A stretch of 64,000 nt of DNA from Mesorhizobium sp. ORS 3324 (GCA_000824825.2 LM655170.1:11853-75852); one strand, 5' to 3'; shown: positions 29,419 to 38,797, counted from the first letter of the stretch. Program-made: numbers and translations. Notes: generated from the sequence alone by a model not told the origin.

Positions 29419-30934
29419 CCACGCCTCCAGCCATGGCAGCCCGTCTCCGGATGAGGAAGTTACCGCACTTTATCCACTCGCTATCATGCTGATGTCCCTG
29501 AGAGTCATCCACGATCTCAAACGCCGCCGCGATAGAAGGCGGAACTTCGCCCGGTTTGGTAAACCGTCGGATCACATCGAATGCAATGAATGAGTCTACG
29601 TCTTCTATCTCCAGGAAACGTGCCTCTTTCGTCACCGCCAGCGGAACTTTATCATTTAGCCATTGCAGTAGTTGTTTCTCGTCTGGAACGATTCTTTCCA
29701 TGTACTGCTTCTTGAGTTTCTTACGCAGCGCCAGCAACGGATCCAGGACTTTGGGTGGGACCGCCATTGACTCCAGCGCCTTACGTGGTTGCCGCGGCTG
29801 CGCGAGGTGCCTTTCCGACCACGGCGTTCGCATCGGCTCGACCGGGAGGGGTACCCAAGCGAACTCAGAAAGGGTAGGGCGCTGGTCCATTACATTGTGA
29901 AGCCGGTGTATGAGCGATGCGGCCCGGCTCGAAATGCCACTGCTCCCTTGTTCCGCATATTTGACCGTGTTGCGGAGTCGCTGTTCGAGCTGCCGGCGAA
30001 AGATGGCGATCCGGTCGAACATCTCGCCGATGCCATCAAAGACTTCCTGAATCGATAGAAGGTCGGTCTCTGCTGTTCTAAGCCCATCCTCGTGGGTATC
30101 GGCCATTCCGCTCTCGACATAGCCCGAAGCGATCATCTTCATGATTTCGGGGTGGAGAGAGATATCGCGAGCCAGGTCAAGGATGTGGTCCTTGAATCTA
30201 AAGGGATGATTGAAAGTGTGGATGGCTTGGAAGTCCTTTAGAACCAATTCACCGATGAATTCCTGAAAGTAAGCGTCTACCCTCTCGCGCATGCTCCGCG
30301 ATTCCATAATAGTCCGGCGGATCCGCCTCAGGTCCGAGAGGATCGCCCTGAGCGTCTTGAGAAAGGCGGTGGCGTGTTCTCTCGCCTGCACCACGGCATA
30401 TGCAGCATCCACGGCGTCCTTTCCTGAAGACCCTGGCTGGAGTCTTGCCGCCAGCTCCAGACTTTGTTTGACGTTGACAACGACGCCACCAAAGCGCTGG
30501 CTCACGTCGGACTTCAGACTGGACAGGAGCTGCATGACCAAGCTTGCCCCCATGGGCATATCTACGGTCACTCGTAGCCCATATTCTTCCTCTTCGAGCC
30601 AACCGGTCTGGATCAGCTTCTGGTAGGCAACACTTGCGACCCGCAACGCTGTTTCCGCAGCCTCATTCGCCTCGCCTGCAAACTTCAGCCGCCGACGGCG
30701 CTTTGACACTAAGTCGGGAAGGCCTTCACCAACATCGTCGCCCTCGGCAACAAGCTCAGGCTTTCGTTTGATGAGATCGTAGATTGCGTGGACGACTTCC
30801 TGAGGCGTAGGGAAGGATGCTCCACGAGAGAAGAAGCGCTCGTAGGCATCTAATAACGCCGCCTCATAGAGGAATCGGAATTTGCGTGAAAAGATCAGAA
30901 ACGCGTCATCATTAAGATAACGAAAAAGTGCCAT
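29408..30934 (-). CDS. jetA: Wadjet subunit JetA (MukF/kleisin-like)
   Basis: 508 residues, first gene of the operon. N-terminus MALFRYLNDDAFLIFSRKF and FLYEAALLDAYERFF form a winged-helix-like start; a long helical middle follows (about 200-340), then a C-terminal region. Order, size and coupling with jetB identify it as the kleisin-like JetA. I cannot decide from sequence alone whether it belongs to the DUF3375 (type I) or the DUF5716-like (type II/III) group. ATG at 30934 has only a weak GGGG upstream. Confidence 0.88.
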   Translation of the reverse strand: MALFRYLNDDAFLIFSRKFRFLYEAALLDAYERFFSRGASFPTPQEVVHAIYDLIKRKPELVAEGDDVGEGLPDLVSKRRRRLKFAGEANEAAETALRVASVAYQKLIQTGWLEEEEYGLRVTVDMPMGASLVMQLLSSLKSDVSQRFGGVVVNVKQSLELAARLQPGSSGKDAVDAAYAVVQAREHATAFLKTLRAILSDLRRIRRTIMESRSMRERVDAYFQEFIGELVLKDFQAIHTFNHPFRFKDHILDLARDISLHPEIMKMIASGYVESGMADTHEDGLRTAETDLLSIQEVFDGIGEMFDRIAIFRRQLEQRLRNTVKYAEQGSSGISSRAASLIHRLHNVMDQRPTLSEFAWVPLPVEPMRTPWSERHLAQPRQPRKALESMAVPPKVLDPLLALRKKLKKQYMERIVPDEKQLLQWLNDKVPLAVTKEARFLEIEDVDSFIAFDVIRRFTKPGEVPPSIAAAFEIVDDSQGHQHDSEWIKCGNFLIRRRAAMAGGVDAD

Positions 30935-31363
30935 TTGTGGCGTTTACCCCAAGCTGCCCGGTCACTTTTATGCCACTGCTTAGTGGGTCAAACAACCCGA
31001 GGAAGGCACGTAAAGCAATATTTGGCGGCCTTTGACGCAACATCTTTACTTAAAGGGGCGCTAACTATCGTCTCAAGCGAGCTGAGGAGTCAGTCAGAAC
31101 CCACAGAATCCAGCGCGAACTCCGGCCACAGGAACCGAGCCTCGGGGTGGCGAGCGAAACATCCTCCGCGTTCACAATGACAGCGCACTCAAGTCCGGAC
31201 GCGATGGCCGCTTACGCCTATCCGCTTCCTGGACGAGGTTCAATAGCGTGTCCCCGCGCCATCTAACGATGCTCCGGAGTACGGGCCGATTTTGTGCTCT
31301 GCCACAAGGCCAAAGAGCCGCCCGTACGTCATCTGCGGGGACACGTCGTCATGACCTTTGATT
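30935..31363. other. Upstream region of the Wadjet operon
   Basis: About 430 bp without a convincing gene. It must hold the jetA promoter. An 81-codon open frame on the plus strand lacks a ribosome-binding site and protein-like composition. No palindromic operator of note was seen. Confidence 0.5.
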
Positions 31364-31702
31364 TCATTGCGAAAAAAGCGGCTTTGCCCACGCCTCGCCC
31401 GCGCTTTGCCCACGGTTCAAAACCGCGGACGAGTACTGCTTAGGTGAAAACCTGCGGCGCAATCCATGAAGCGTGTAGCCCTCAGGAATTCCGGCCTGGA
31501 GGGTCCAATGCCGAATCATGCCTGTCAAGCTCTTTTCTGAGAAGGGCTTGCCATACGCGCTTTCAGGACGGTGCCGCCTTTGACTAGTAGCGCAATGGCG
31601 GCTTTTGCTTCCATCGATCCAAACCGGAACGAATGCTTCCGGCTCAACCCGACCTTGGAGCATGAGATCGGGGCGGTGATCTTCTTGCCGCACCGCGTTC
31701 AT
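31364..31702 (-). pseudogene. Tyrosine integrase C-terminal remnant
   Basis: 112-codon frame whose middle (FSEKSLTGMIRHWTLQAGIP then GYTLHGLRRRF) matches the catalytic C-terminal part of a tyrosine recombinase, including the H-x-x-R box. The first active-site Arg region is absent and the tail after the box no longer resembles the family. Most likely a decayed phage or transposon integrase. Confidence 0.65.
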
Positions 31703-31716
31703 GGATCATTGGCCGG

Positions 31717-31950
31717 TTAGGTGCGGAGCAATCTGACTCCAGGGCGATTGCCATTAGTGAATTCTACCCCCTCTGTCTCAAGGACAGCCCGAATCTTATC
31801 TTGGGTCTCGGCAGCCACGACCGCAGTGCGCTCACTGTCGCTCTCGCAGCGCTTTATTGTCGGAATAGAGACGCCAGCCCGACGGGCAAGCTCCGCTTGT
31901 GAGAGACCGATCAACGCTCGGGCCGCCCGCATCTGTGCCGCAGTTACCAA
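31717..31950 (-). CDS. XRE-family helix-turn-helix regulator
   Basis: 77 residues. TTG at 31950 has AAGAAG just upstream; ATG at 31932 is an alternative. HTH_XRE core: MRAARALIGLSQAELARRAGVSIPTIKRCE, followed by a short C-terminus (TQDKIRAVLETEGVEF) common in small phage-type repressors. Two strong palindromes lie immediately upstream, consistent with autoregulation. Confidence 0.88.
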   Translation of the reverse strand: MVTAAQMRAARALIGLSQAELARRAGVSIPTIKRCESDSERTAVVAAETQDKIRAVLETEGVEFTNGNRPGVRLLRT

Positions 31951-31968
31951 TTCTTCTTGATCCCTTTA

Positions 31969-32065
31969 GATCATTCCTCTATGATCCAAAGGTATCAAAG
32001 ATACCCTTGGCCCCTCTTTGGTCCGGGGTTCGGCTAGACGCGGTGTTAGTGCACCTCGCCTAGCC
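31969..32065. promoter_or_regulatory. Stacked palindromes between divergent phage-like genes
   Basis: Three inverted repeats in 97 bp: GATCAT-N6-ATGATC (31969-31986); GGTATC-AAA-GATACC, extendable to 25 bp with one mismatched pair (31986-32010); and GGCTAG..CTAGCC arms (32032-32065). The first two are probable operators for the XRE protein; the third could be a hairpin in the leader of the rightward gene. Confidence 0.6.
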
Positions 32066-32097
32066 TGACCACGTCTAAGCTTCAGGGAGCTCGGATC

Positions 32098-32629
32098 ATG
32101 GCTGATTCCGACAATAGCACGACTCTGCATCCCGTCACCCGCAGGAGCCTACTTGCGCGAACGGCAATTGCAATGGCGGGATCGAAGCCAAAAGCTGTTG
32201 CCGACAGCGTTTTCGAAAGACACCATTCGAAGAATGTGATGATCGAGCTTGCCGATGGTAGTACCGTCACGCTGAATTCACTGGATTCGCTTCGCGATAT
32301 GCTTTGCGAAGGTTCTGTCGATCCAGCAATTGGCGCGAAGGTCGAGGCCGAGCTGCTAGCTCATCAAAGGCGATGGGATGCCTTCGATCGTGCAATTGGC
32401 TATTCTGCCGCGTTGCGCGCTGAAAGTGAGGCGGCCGATCGCGCGGAGCCGTTGCTTAAGGCGTTGTCAGAAACGCCAGCAAAGTTCCCTTGCCGGAGTG
32501 GTAGCTAAGCTCGATGCCATACTCAGGGAAGGGCAGCCGTCAAAGGATGATGATGAACTTCCCTGGCCGCAAATCCGCTCAGCCTTGGAAGATATTGGTC
32601 GGATCAGCGAGCGGACGACGAAAAGTTAG
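32098..32629 (+). pseudogene. Hypothetical protein, apparently frameshifted
   Basis: The first frame (32098-32508) gives a 136-residue protein with LADGSTVTLNSLDSLRDMLCEG and RAEPLLKALSETPAK, then an unlikely FPCRSGS end. The adjacent frame continues as SLAGVVAKLDAILREGQP and PWPQIRSALEDIGRI to 32629. Small rhizobial hypothetical proteins I recall carry both halves joined (TPAxxLAGVxAKL), so a single-base shift near 32480-32490 is likely. Function unknown. Confidence 0.55.
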
Positions 32630-32817
32630 CTCCATGGAGCTGACTCGAATCTTCTGATAAGTCTCACGGCGCGAAATCGGGGACTACATTTCAGCTGGGG
32701 AATAAATCAGAGCAGAAAGGGATACAGGAGCGTACACAACGGCCATGCGCTATTCCAGCAATTTCGACGATGCTTGCCCTGACGTTGCAATCGCACGTCG
32801 CAATCTGGGCATGAGCG

Positions 32818-33150
32818 ATGAAAAAAACTCAGTTATTGATGCGTCCGAGAACGGTCGCCGAAACACCACTGCGGCTCGACGATTTGCCCTTGTTCGCTAC
32901 CGATCAGCAGATCGCCCAGGCGATTGTCGGTCGCGAGAATGCGGAAAGGTGGATGCGCGAGCGACTGCCGACCCTATCTTGCAAGCCGGGCTTCCCGGCG
33001 GTTGACGATTTCCATGGCGGTCGGCCTGTTGCTCTCGTACGCCATTTCTACGAAGGTTATTTTGGCACCGCCCAGTCGCCGGCAGCGGCGCCAGGCAGAG
33101 CGGACGCAAGTCAATGGAAGACGAAGAGCAGACCAAGGCACCAGGGCTGA
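32818..33150 (+). CDS. Small putative DNA-binding protein upstream of an integrase
   Basis: 110 residues. The central part, LPLFATDQQIAQAIVGRENAERW followed by GFPAVDDFHGGRPVALVRHFYEGYFG, resembles small helix-turn-helix proteins encoded just before prophage integrases in rhizobia, and may act as excisionase or control the integrase. The start is uncertain: ATG at 32818 or 32839. The 3' end overlaps the integrase start by 37 bases. Confidence 0.6.
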   Translation: MKKTQLLMRPRTVAETPLRLDDLPLFATDQQIAQAIVGRENAERWMRERLPTLSCKPGFPAVDDFHGGRPVALVRHFYEGYFGTAQSPAAAPGRADASQWKTKSRPRHQG

Positions 33151-34349
33151 AGTGGATTAAGCGCGCCAACGGCAGGACGCCGTTTTGGATTGCCGACGAA
33201 GCTGATGTGAAGAACGGCTATATCCCGAAAACGGTGAACCTGTATTATCTCGCCGATCAGCCCGAAATGCTGAAGGCGAAGTGCGATTCCCTGCAAGCGG
33301 AAATGCTTCTCTGGCGTACCGGCTACCGTGCCGATCCGCTGAAGTTCGATGGCTCGATCAAGTCGCTGCTGATGATCTATGAGACACACCCGCGAAGCAC
33401 CTATCGGAAGCTACGACCTGGATCGCTCCGGCCTTACAATCACTATCTGAAGAACCTGAAGGGCCACATCGGCAGCGTCCGTATCGATCAAACTACTGGC
33501 GTCGATCTCATGGACTGGCACGACGTGTGGTCGGAGAATGGCCGATACCTCGCCGCCGCCACCACGGCGCGCGCAGTGCTGTTTGCCGCGGTGAGCTTCG
33601 GGATCATGATGAGACTAGAAGGCTGTTCAACGCTGGCAGCCGTCATGCGCGCGACCGCCAAGACGTTGCCGCACCCGAAACCGCGCAACCAGTCCGCGTC
33701 GGCACAACAGATCATCGCTGCACGTGCCGCAGCCCACCGGAACGGCCGGCCATCATCGGCGCTTGCCTACGCCCTGTGCTTCGAGACGGTTTTGCGGCTT
33801 TGGGATGTAATTGGGCAATGGTGGCCGATGGACATGGGTGGTATTTCAGAAATCCTTGATGCCGATCGAGATCTGAAATGGTTCGGCCTGCGATGGGAAG
33901 ACATCGACGCGGACATGGTGCTTCACTACACGCCGTCCAAGACCGCCGACAGCTCCGGAGCGAGTATTTCCTATTCGCTGCAGAAAGCGCCGATGGTGAT
34001 GGAAGAGTTGAAGCACTGGCCGGTTGAGCAGCGCACTGGCCCAATGATCGTTTCGGAAGAAAACGGCCTGCCATGGCGGGCTTCGATCTTCGCGCAGCGC
34101 TGGACGGTGGACCGCAAAGCGGCGGGCCTGCCGGCGACCTTGTGGGCTCGCGATCTGCGCGCGTCCGGTATCACGGAGGGCAGGGCGTCGGGCGCCAGGC
34201 TGGACGATACCAGCAAGGTCGCCGGACACACCGGGACCAAGACGACAGAGAAGTATGATCGCGCCGTGTTGGAAGCCGCCGACCGCTTTGCCGAGGCGCG
34301 GCTTAAGCGCCGTGAACAGAGCGGTAACGGCAGCGGTAACGCGCGGTAA
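33114..34349 (+). CDS. Phage-type tyrosine integrase
   Basis: 411 residues. Catalytic elements seen: ETVLRLWDVIGQW (first Arg), LWARDLRASGITEG (the Arg of the second box), VAGHTG (His) and TTEKYDRAV (tyrosine nucleophile). The N-terminus (GLKWIKRANGRTPFWIADE and RPYNHYLKNLKGHIG) fits a core-binding domain. The C-terminus carries three GCGGTAAC repeats at DNA level. Complete and apparently functional; distinct from the guaA-proximal integrase. Confidence 0.88.
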   Translation: MEDEEQTKAPGLKWIKRANGRTPFWIADEADVKNGYIPKTVNLYYLADQPEMLKAKCDSLQAEMLLWRTGYRADPLKFDGSIKSLLMIYETHPRSTYRKLRPGSLRPYNHYLKNLKGHIGSVRIDQTTGVDLMDWHDVWSENGRYLAAATTARAVLFAAVSFGIMMRLEGCSTLAAVMRATAKTLPHPKPRNQSASAQQIIAARAAAHRNGRPSSALAYALCFETVLRLWDVIGQWWPMDMGGISEILDADRDLKWFGLRWEDIDADMVLHYTPSKTADSSGASISYSLQKAPMVMEELKHWPVEQRTGPMIVSEENGLPWRASIFAQRWTVDRKAAGLPATLWARDLRASGITEGRASGARLDDTSKVAGHTGTKTTEKYDRAVLEAADRFAEARLKRREQSGNGSGNAR

Positions 34350-34474
34350 CGGATTAAGAAATTCGCAAGGAATTTCAAATGGCTGGGCGGCCATCAATTT
34401 AACGCGCCTTTAAACCGCCGCATCTAGTCTGCAACCCAAGCGCCATCGGCACCGGGGGCAGACAAGCACAGCGC

Positions 34475-36724
34475 ATGGCGAACCGCAGAGACAGTCGCAT
34501 CGAACCGAGCTTCGAGGGGACGCCGCGCGCGAAATCCTCCGACGGCTTTTCGGTCAGCGAGGAGGATCGCGTCGTGCCAAACCGCAAATCCGCCGCAAAG
34601 CGCAAATCTGCAAAGGCCAAATCGCGCGGTCGGGGCCGCGACCGCAGCCGGCACGGGCTGTTTTCCATCTTCGGCCGTCTGCTTTACTGGTGCTTCGTGT
34701 TCTGCATCTGGGGCGGCATCGCGGCGGCCGGCGTCGTTGTCTACTACGGCGCCAAGATGCCGGCGGCCACCACATGGTCGATCCCGGACCGCGCGCCCAA
34801 CATCAAGATCGTTTCAGTCGATGGCGGGCTGATCGCCAATCGCGGCATGTCGGGCGGCGAGGCCGTCGGCCTGCACGAAATGTCGCCCTATATCCCCGAG
34901 GCCGTCGTCGCCATCGAGGACCGCCGCTTCTATTCGCATTTCGGCATCGACCCGATCGGGCTGACGCGCGCCATGGCCACCAATCTGCTCGGCCGGCACC
35001 TTTCACAAGGTGGCTCGACGCTGACGCAGCAGCTGGCCAAGAACCTGTTCCTGACGCCGGACCGCACGCTGGAGCGCAAGGTGCAGGAAGTGCTGCTCGC
35101 GCTGTGGCTGGAGCACAAGCACAGCAAGGACCAGATCCTCGAAATGTACCTCAACCGGGTCTATTTCGGCTCCGGCGCCTATGGCGTGGAAGCGGCCTCG
35201 CGGCGCTATTTCGGCAAGAGCGCGCGCGATGTCACGCTCTCGGAGGCTGCGCTTCTCGCCGGCCTGGTGAAGGCACCGTCGCGGCTTTCGCCGGCGCGCG
35301 ATCCCAAAGCAGCGGAAGAGCGCGCGCAGCTCGTGCTCGCCGCCATGCGCGAGCAAGGCAAGATCAGCGACAAGGAATACAAGGTGGCGCTGAGCGCGCC
35401 CGCGACGCGCGCGCCGTCCTATTGGACCGGCTCGGAGAACTATGTCGCCGACACGGTCATGGAAGAGCTTCCGGACCTGATTGGCGATGTGCGCGGCGAC
35501 ATCGTCATCGACACGACTGTCGACTTGACCCTGCAGAAGCTGGCCGAGCAGTCGATACGCCGGCTGATCGACGAGAGCGGCAAGAAGCTCAACGTCACGC
35601 AAGGGGCGCTGGTGTCGATCGACGATTCCGGCGCCGTGCGCGCCATGGTCGGCGGCTACGACTATTCGACCAGCCAGTTCGACCGCGCCTCGGAAGCGCG
35701 GCGCCAGCCGGGCTCGGCCTTCAAGCCGTTCGTCTACATGGCGGCGCTGGAAGCCGGCCGCACACCGGACAGCGTGCGCAACGACGCGCCGATCAAGATC
35801 GGCAAATGGACACCCGACAATTACGGCGGCAAATATTATGGCAAGGTGACGCTGGCCACCGCGCTGGCCAAGTCGCTGAACTCGGTGGCGGCGCAGCTCA
35901 CCATGGAAGTCGGGCCCGATGCGGTGGTCGAGGCGGCGCATCGCATGGGCATCCAGTCCGACCTGCAATCGAACACCTCGATCGCGCTCGGCACATCGGA
36001 AGTGACGCCGCTGGAACTGACTGCAGCCTACGTGCCTTTCGCCAATGGCGGCTACAAGCCCGACATCCATTTCATACGGCGCATCACCACGGCCGGCGGC
36101 AAGGTGCTCTACGAGAACAATGGTGGCGGCGCGCCGCGCGTCATCAAGGCCGACATCGTCGGCATGATGAATTCGATGATGACGGGCACGGTCGAGGTCG
36201 GCACCGCCAAGAAGGCAGCCTTCAACTGGCCCTCGGCCGGCAAGACCGGCACCAGCCAGAATTCGCGCGACGCCTGGTTCGTCGGCTACACCGCCAACCT
36301 CACCACGGGTGTGTGGTTCGGCAATGACGACGGCAGCCCGATGAAGAAAGTGACCGGCGGCGCCTTGCCGGCGCAGGCCTGGCACGAATTCATGGTCGCG
36401 GCGCATGAGGGCGTGCCGGTCAGGCCGCTGCCCGGCACATGGAAGTCGACGCCGCCCGATACGATCGTGCCGGACGAGATCCCGTCGACCGATGCCTCGC
36501 AGCCGCCGCCGGCGCCGCCAGCGCCGGTGGGCCAGTCGGCGCCTGTCGCCCAGGCGCCCGCACGGCAGGCTCGTCCGGCCCAGACCGTCGATGCCAACGG
36601 CTTCGACATGCCCAGCGACGGCGGCACCACCGCGTCGGTCGGGCATCCGGTGCCGCCCGGCGATGTCGGCGGGCCGACGAAAAAGCGCCGCACTTCGATC
36701 CTCGATATCCTGAGCGGCGGCTAA
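34475..36724 (+). CDS. mrcA: Penicillin-binding protein 1A family bifunctional peptidoglycan synthase
   Basis: 749 residues. A basic cytoplasmic tail (about 1-68), one transmembrane helix (about 69-95), a GT51 glycosyltransferase domain with AIEDRRFYSHFG (catalytic Glu about 147) and STLTQQLAKNLFL, then a transpeptidase domain with SxxK in PGSAFKPF (about 413), SLN (about 466) and KTGTSQ (about 589). A proline/alanine-rich tail ends the protein. ATG at 34475; the extended shadow frames are not real. The stop codon TAA lies at the edge of RIME copy 4. Confidence 0.93.
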   Translation: MANRRDSRIEPSFEGTPRAKSSDGFSVSEEDRVVPNRKSAAKRKSAKAKSRGRGRDRSRHGLFSIFGRLLYWCFVFCIWGGIAAAGVVVYYGAKMPAATTWSIPDRAPNIKIVSVDGGLIANRGMSGGEAVGLHEMSPYIPEAVVAIEDRRFYSHFGIDPIGLTRAMATNLLGRHLSQGGSTLTQQLAKNLFLTPDRTLERKVQEVLLALWLEHKHSKDQILEMYLNRVYFGSGAYGVEAASRRYFGKSARDVTLSEAALLAGLVKAPSRLSPARDPKAAEERAQLVLAAMREQGKISDKEYKVALSAPATRAPSYWTGSENYVADTVMEELPDLIGDVRGDIVIDTTVDLTLQKLAEQSIRRLIDESGKKLNVTQGALVSIDDSGAVRAMVGGYDYSTSQFDRASEARRQPGSAFKPFVYMAALEAGRTPDSVRNDAPIKIGKWTPDNYGGKYYGKVTLATALAKSLNSVAAQLTMEVGPDAVVEAAHRMGIQSDLQSNTSIALGTSEVTPLELTAAYVPFANGGYKPDIHFIRRITTAGGKVLYENNGGGAPRVIKADIVGMMNSMMTGTVEVGTAKKAAFNWPSAGKTGTSQNSRDAWFVGYTANLTTGVWFGNDDGSPMKKVTGGALPAQAWHEFMVAAHEGVPVRPLPGTWKSTPPDTIVPDEIPSTDASQPPPAPPAPVGQSAPVAQAPARQARPAQTVDANGFDMPSDGGTTASVGHPVPPGDVGGPTKKRRTSILDILSGG

Positions 36725-36824
36725 AGCGCGTCGCGTCGAAACGGATTCAGGCGACGCGCTTTAAGCCTTTGTTTGATGCATGTCGTTCTCCCAAAACCGC
36801 TGCGCACTTTTGGGCGACATGCAT
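36723..36824. repeat. RIME-like two-palindrome element, copy 4
   Basis: Module B at 36723-36762 and module A at 36776-36824, same orientation as copy 2. Module B begins within the mrcA stop codon, and the element ends 68 bp before the SDR start. Confidence 0.85.
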
Positions 36825-36892
36825 GAGAGCGGCAACTTCGCCTCTCGCCATGGCTGGCGCGTTCGGCTACATGTCCGGCCGGAGATCAAGCC

Positions 36893-37642
36893 ATGGCCGA
36901 GACCGACACCAGAAAAACCATCGTGCTCACCGGCGCCAGCCGCGGCATCGGCCATGCGACGGTGAAGCGCTTCTCGCGCGAGGGGTGGCGCGTCATCACC
37001 TGCTCGCGCCAGGCTTTTGCCGAGGATTGTCCCTGGCCGGCCGGACCCGAAGACCACATCAAGGTCGATCTCGCCGACCAGGAGGATGTCGGCATCGCGA
37101 TCTCGGAAATCCGTCACCGGCTGGAGGCGCATGGCGGACAGCTGCATGCGCTGGTCAACAATGCCGGCATCTCGCCCAAGCTCAAGGACGGCGCCCGGAT
37201 GAACTCGATCGACACGCCGATGCATGTCTGGCGCGACGTGTTCCAGGTCAATTTCTTCGCGCCGATCATGCTGGCGCGTGGCCTGTTCAAGGAGCTCGCT
37301 GCGGCCAAGGGCTCGATCGTCAACATTACCTCGATCGCCGGCACCAGGGTGCATCCGTTCGCCGGCACGGCTTATGCGACGTCCAAGGCCGCGCTCGGCT
37401 CGCTGACGCGCGAGATGGCGCATGACTTCGGCCCGCACGGCATCCGCGTCAACGCGATCGCGCCGGGTGAGATCGACACCGCGATTCTGTCGCCCGGTAC
37501 CGACAAGATCGTCGAGACGATCCCGCTCAGGCGCCTCGGCGCCACGTCGGAAGTGGCCGACATCATTTTCTTCCTGTGCTCCGGCCAGGCCTCTTACGTG
37601 ACCGGCTCGGAAATCCACATCAACGGCGGCCAGCACGTTTGA
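36893..37642 (+). CDS. SDR-family oxidoreductase
   Basis: 249-residue classical short-chain dehydrogenase. NAD(P)-binding TGASRGIG (about 13-20), NNAG (about 89-92), catalytic YxxxK in YATSK preceded by ITSIAG, and the C-terminal INGGQHV typical of FabG-like enzymes. GGAG sits 8 bases before ATG at 36893. Substrate not predictable. Confidence 0.9.
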   Translation: MAETDTRKTIVLTGASRGIGHATVKRFSREGWRVITCSRQAFAEDCPWPAGPEDHIKVDLADQEDVGIAISEIRHRLEAHGGQLHALVNNAGISPKLKDGARMNSIDTPMHVWRDVFQVNFFAPIMLARGLFKELAAAKGSIVNITSIAGTRVHPFAGTAYATSKAALGSLTREMAHDFGPHGIRVNAIAPGEIDTAILSPGTDKIVETIPLRRLGATSEVADIIFFLCSGQASYVTGSEIHINGGQHV

Positions 37643-37669
37643 GCGGCTGACTTCAGCCTGAGGGGCTGC

Positions 37670-38590
37670 TCATCCGGTCATGGTGAGAACGGCCTTGCCG
37701 CTGATGCTGCGCCGGCGCAGTGCGTCCAGGGCTTGAGCGATTTCCGTCCACGGCACGGTCAAGGCCACGCGGGTCTCCAACCGGCCGGCCGCGACCAAGC
37801 CAAGCAGCCAGGCGATGTCCGCGCCAATGCCTGAACCGGACGTGTAGTAGGCGAAAGTCTGAAGCCTCGCCCCCTCGTGACCCGGAACGAACTGACGGAA
37901 CCCGACGGGCGTGAGCTCGCCGCTGCTTGAACCGAACATGACGATGGTCCCGCCAGGCGCGACGCGTTCGATTGCGTGCGCCAGGCTTCGGCCGCCGACT
38001 GACTCGGTGATCAACGAGAACGGCCCCTCAGCCAGCTCGATCGACTCGACGACTTGCCTGGCTCCCAGCCCACGGAGATCCTCATGGTGTCGGGAGGCGG
38101 CGACTGCGGTCACGAACCCGTCCTGATGACGGGCGATCTGGATCTGGAAACGACCGACCGCACCGCTTGCGCCGGTGATCAGGACCTGCTGGCCGGCCAG
38201 GTCGCCGCCATGGCGCAAGGTCCTCAGCGCCGTCGTTCCGGCCACCGGAAGCGTGGCTGCCGACTCGAAGCCGATGCCGTCCGGCAGGACGGCGAGACGA
38301 TCGGTCGGAACGGCGACGCGCTCGGCCCAGCCTGCCTGGTCGACCAAAGCCGCAACGCGGGCGCCCGCTGCCGGCCCGGAGCCGTCGGCTGCTGCCCGTT
38401 CGACAACCCCAACGATGTCCTGGCCAGGCACGAAGCCGTTCGGACGGATGGCGAGCAGACGCAACTCGCCGCGGTTCAACGACGTTGCGTGGACTGAGAC
38501 AAGCGCCTCGTTGGCCAAGGGCTGAGGTTCCTCGAACTCGACGAGCTTCAGGCCGGCGGCGCTGTCGGCAGACGTGACCAGGGCGAGCAT
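37670..38590 (-). CDS. MDR-family zinc-independent quinone/enone reductase
   Basis: 306 residues of the medium-chain dehydrogenase fold: N-terminal GroES-like part (SLNRGELRLLAIRPNGFVPG), Rossmann motif VLITGASGAVGRFQIQIA, and a C-terminus with ISGKAVLTMTG typical of NADPH:quinone reductase-like proteins. No zinc ligands are evident. Divergent from an AraC regulator with about 205 bp between, so probably regulated by it. Confidence 0.88.
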   Translation of the reverse strand: MLALVTSADSAAGLKLVEFEEPQPLANEALVSVHATSLNRGELRLLAIRPNGFVPGQDIVGVVERAAADGSGPAAGARVAALVDQAGWAERVAVPTDRLAVLPDGIGFESAATLPVAGTTALRTLRHGGDLAGQQVLITGASGAVGRFQIQIARHQDGFVTAVAASRHHEDLRGLGARQVVESIELAEGPFSLITESVGGRSLAHAIERVAPGGTIVMFGSSSGELTPVGFRQFVPGHEGARLQTFAYYTSGSGIGADIAWLLGLVAAGRLETRVALTVPWTEIAQALDALRRRSISGKAVLTMTG

Positions 38591-38797
38591 GGTAGTACCT
38601 TCTTGCTAGGCTTGTGGACGCCGGCTTTCTGCGGGAAGGCATGGCAAGCCGACCCACTCGAAATTACGGCTATGCCGACGATGGGGTGCGCGGCGTCAAC
38701 AGGATCAACTGTTGCCTGCCACGCAAACGGAGCCTATCGACTTCTTCGATTGAAGAATTTAGCTATCATGGCATTTAATCGCTAAAAGCCGTCAATC

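Noticed and set aside
30935..31180. 81-codon plus-strand frame upstream of jetA
   Set aside because: Not protein-like and no start signal; more likely the operon's promoter region.
32745..33005. 86-codon frame overlapping the small DNA-binding gene
   Set aside because: Overlaps the better-supported frame at 32818-33150, whose sequence resembles known small phage proteins.
21949..34474. Search for a direct repeat of the guaA 3' end as right attachment site
   Set aside because: No copy of the last 40 bases of guaA could be recognised by eye in the island or before mrcA; a short core (under about 12 bp) could have been missed.
34350..34474. tRNA gene as target of the second integrase
   Set aside because: No cloverleaf could be drawn in the gap before mrcA; no tRNA was found anywhere in the window.
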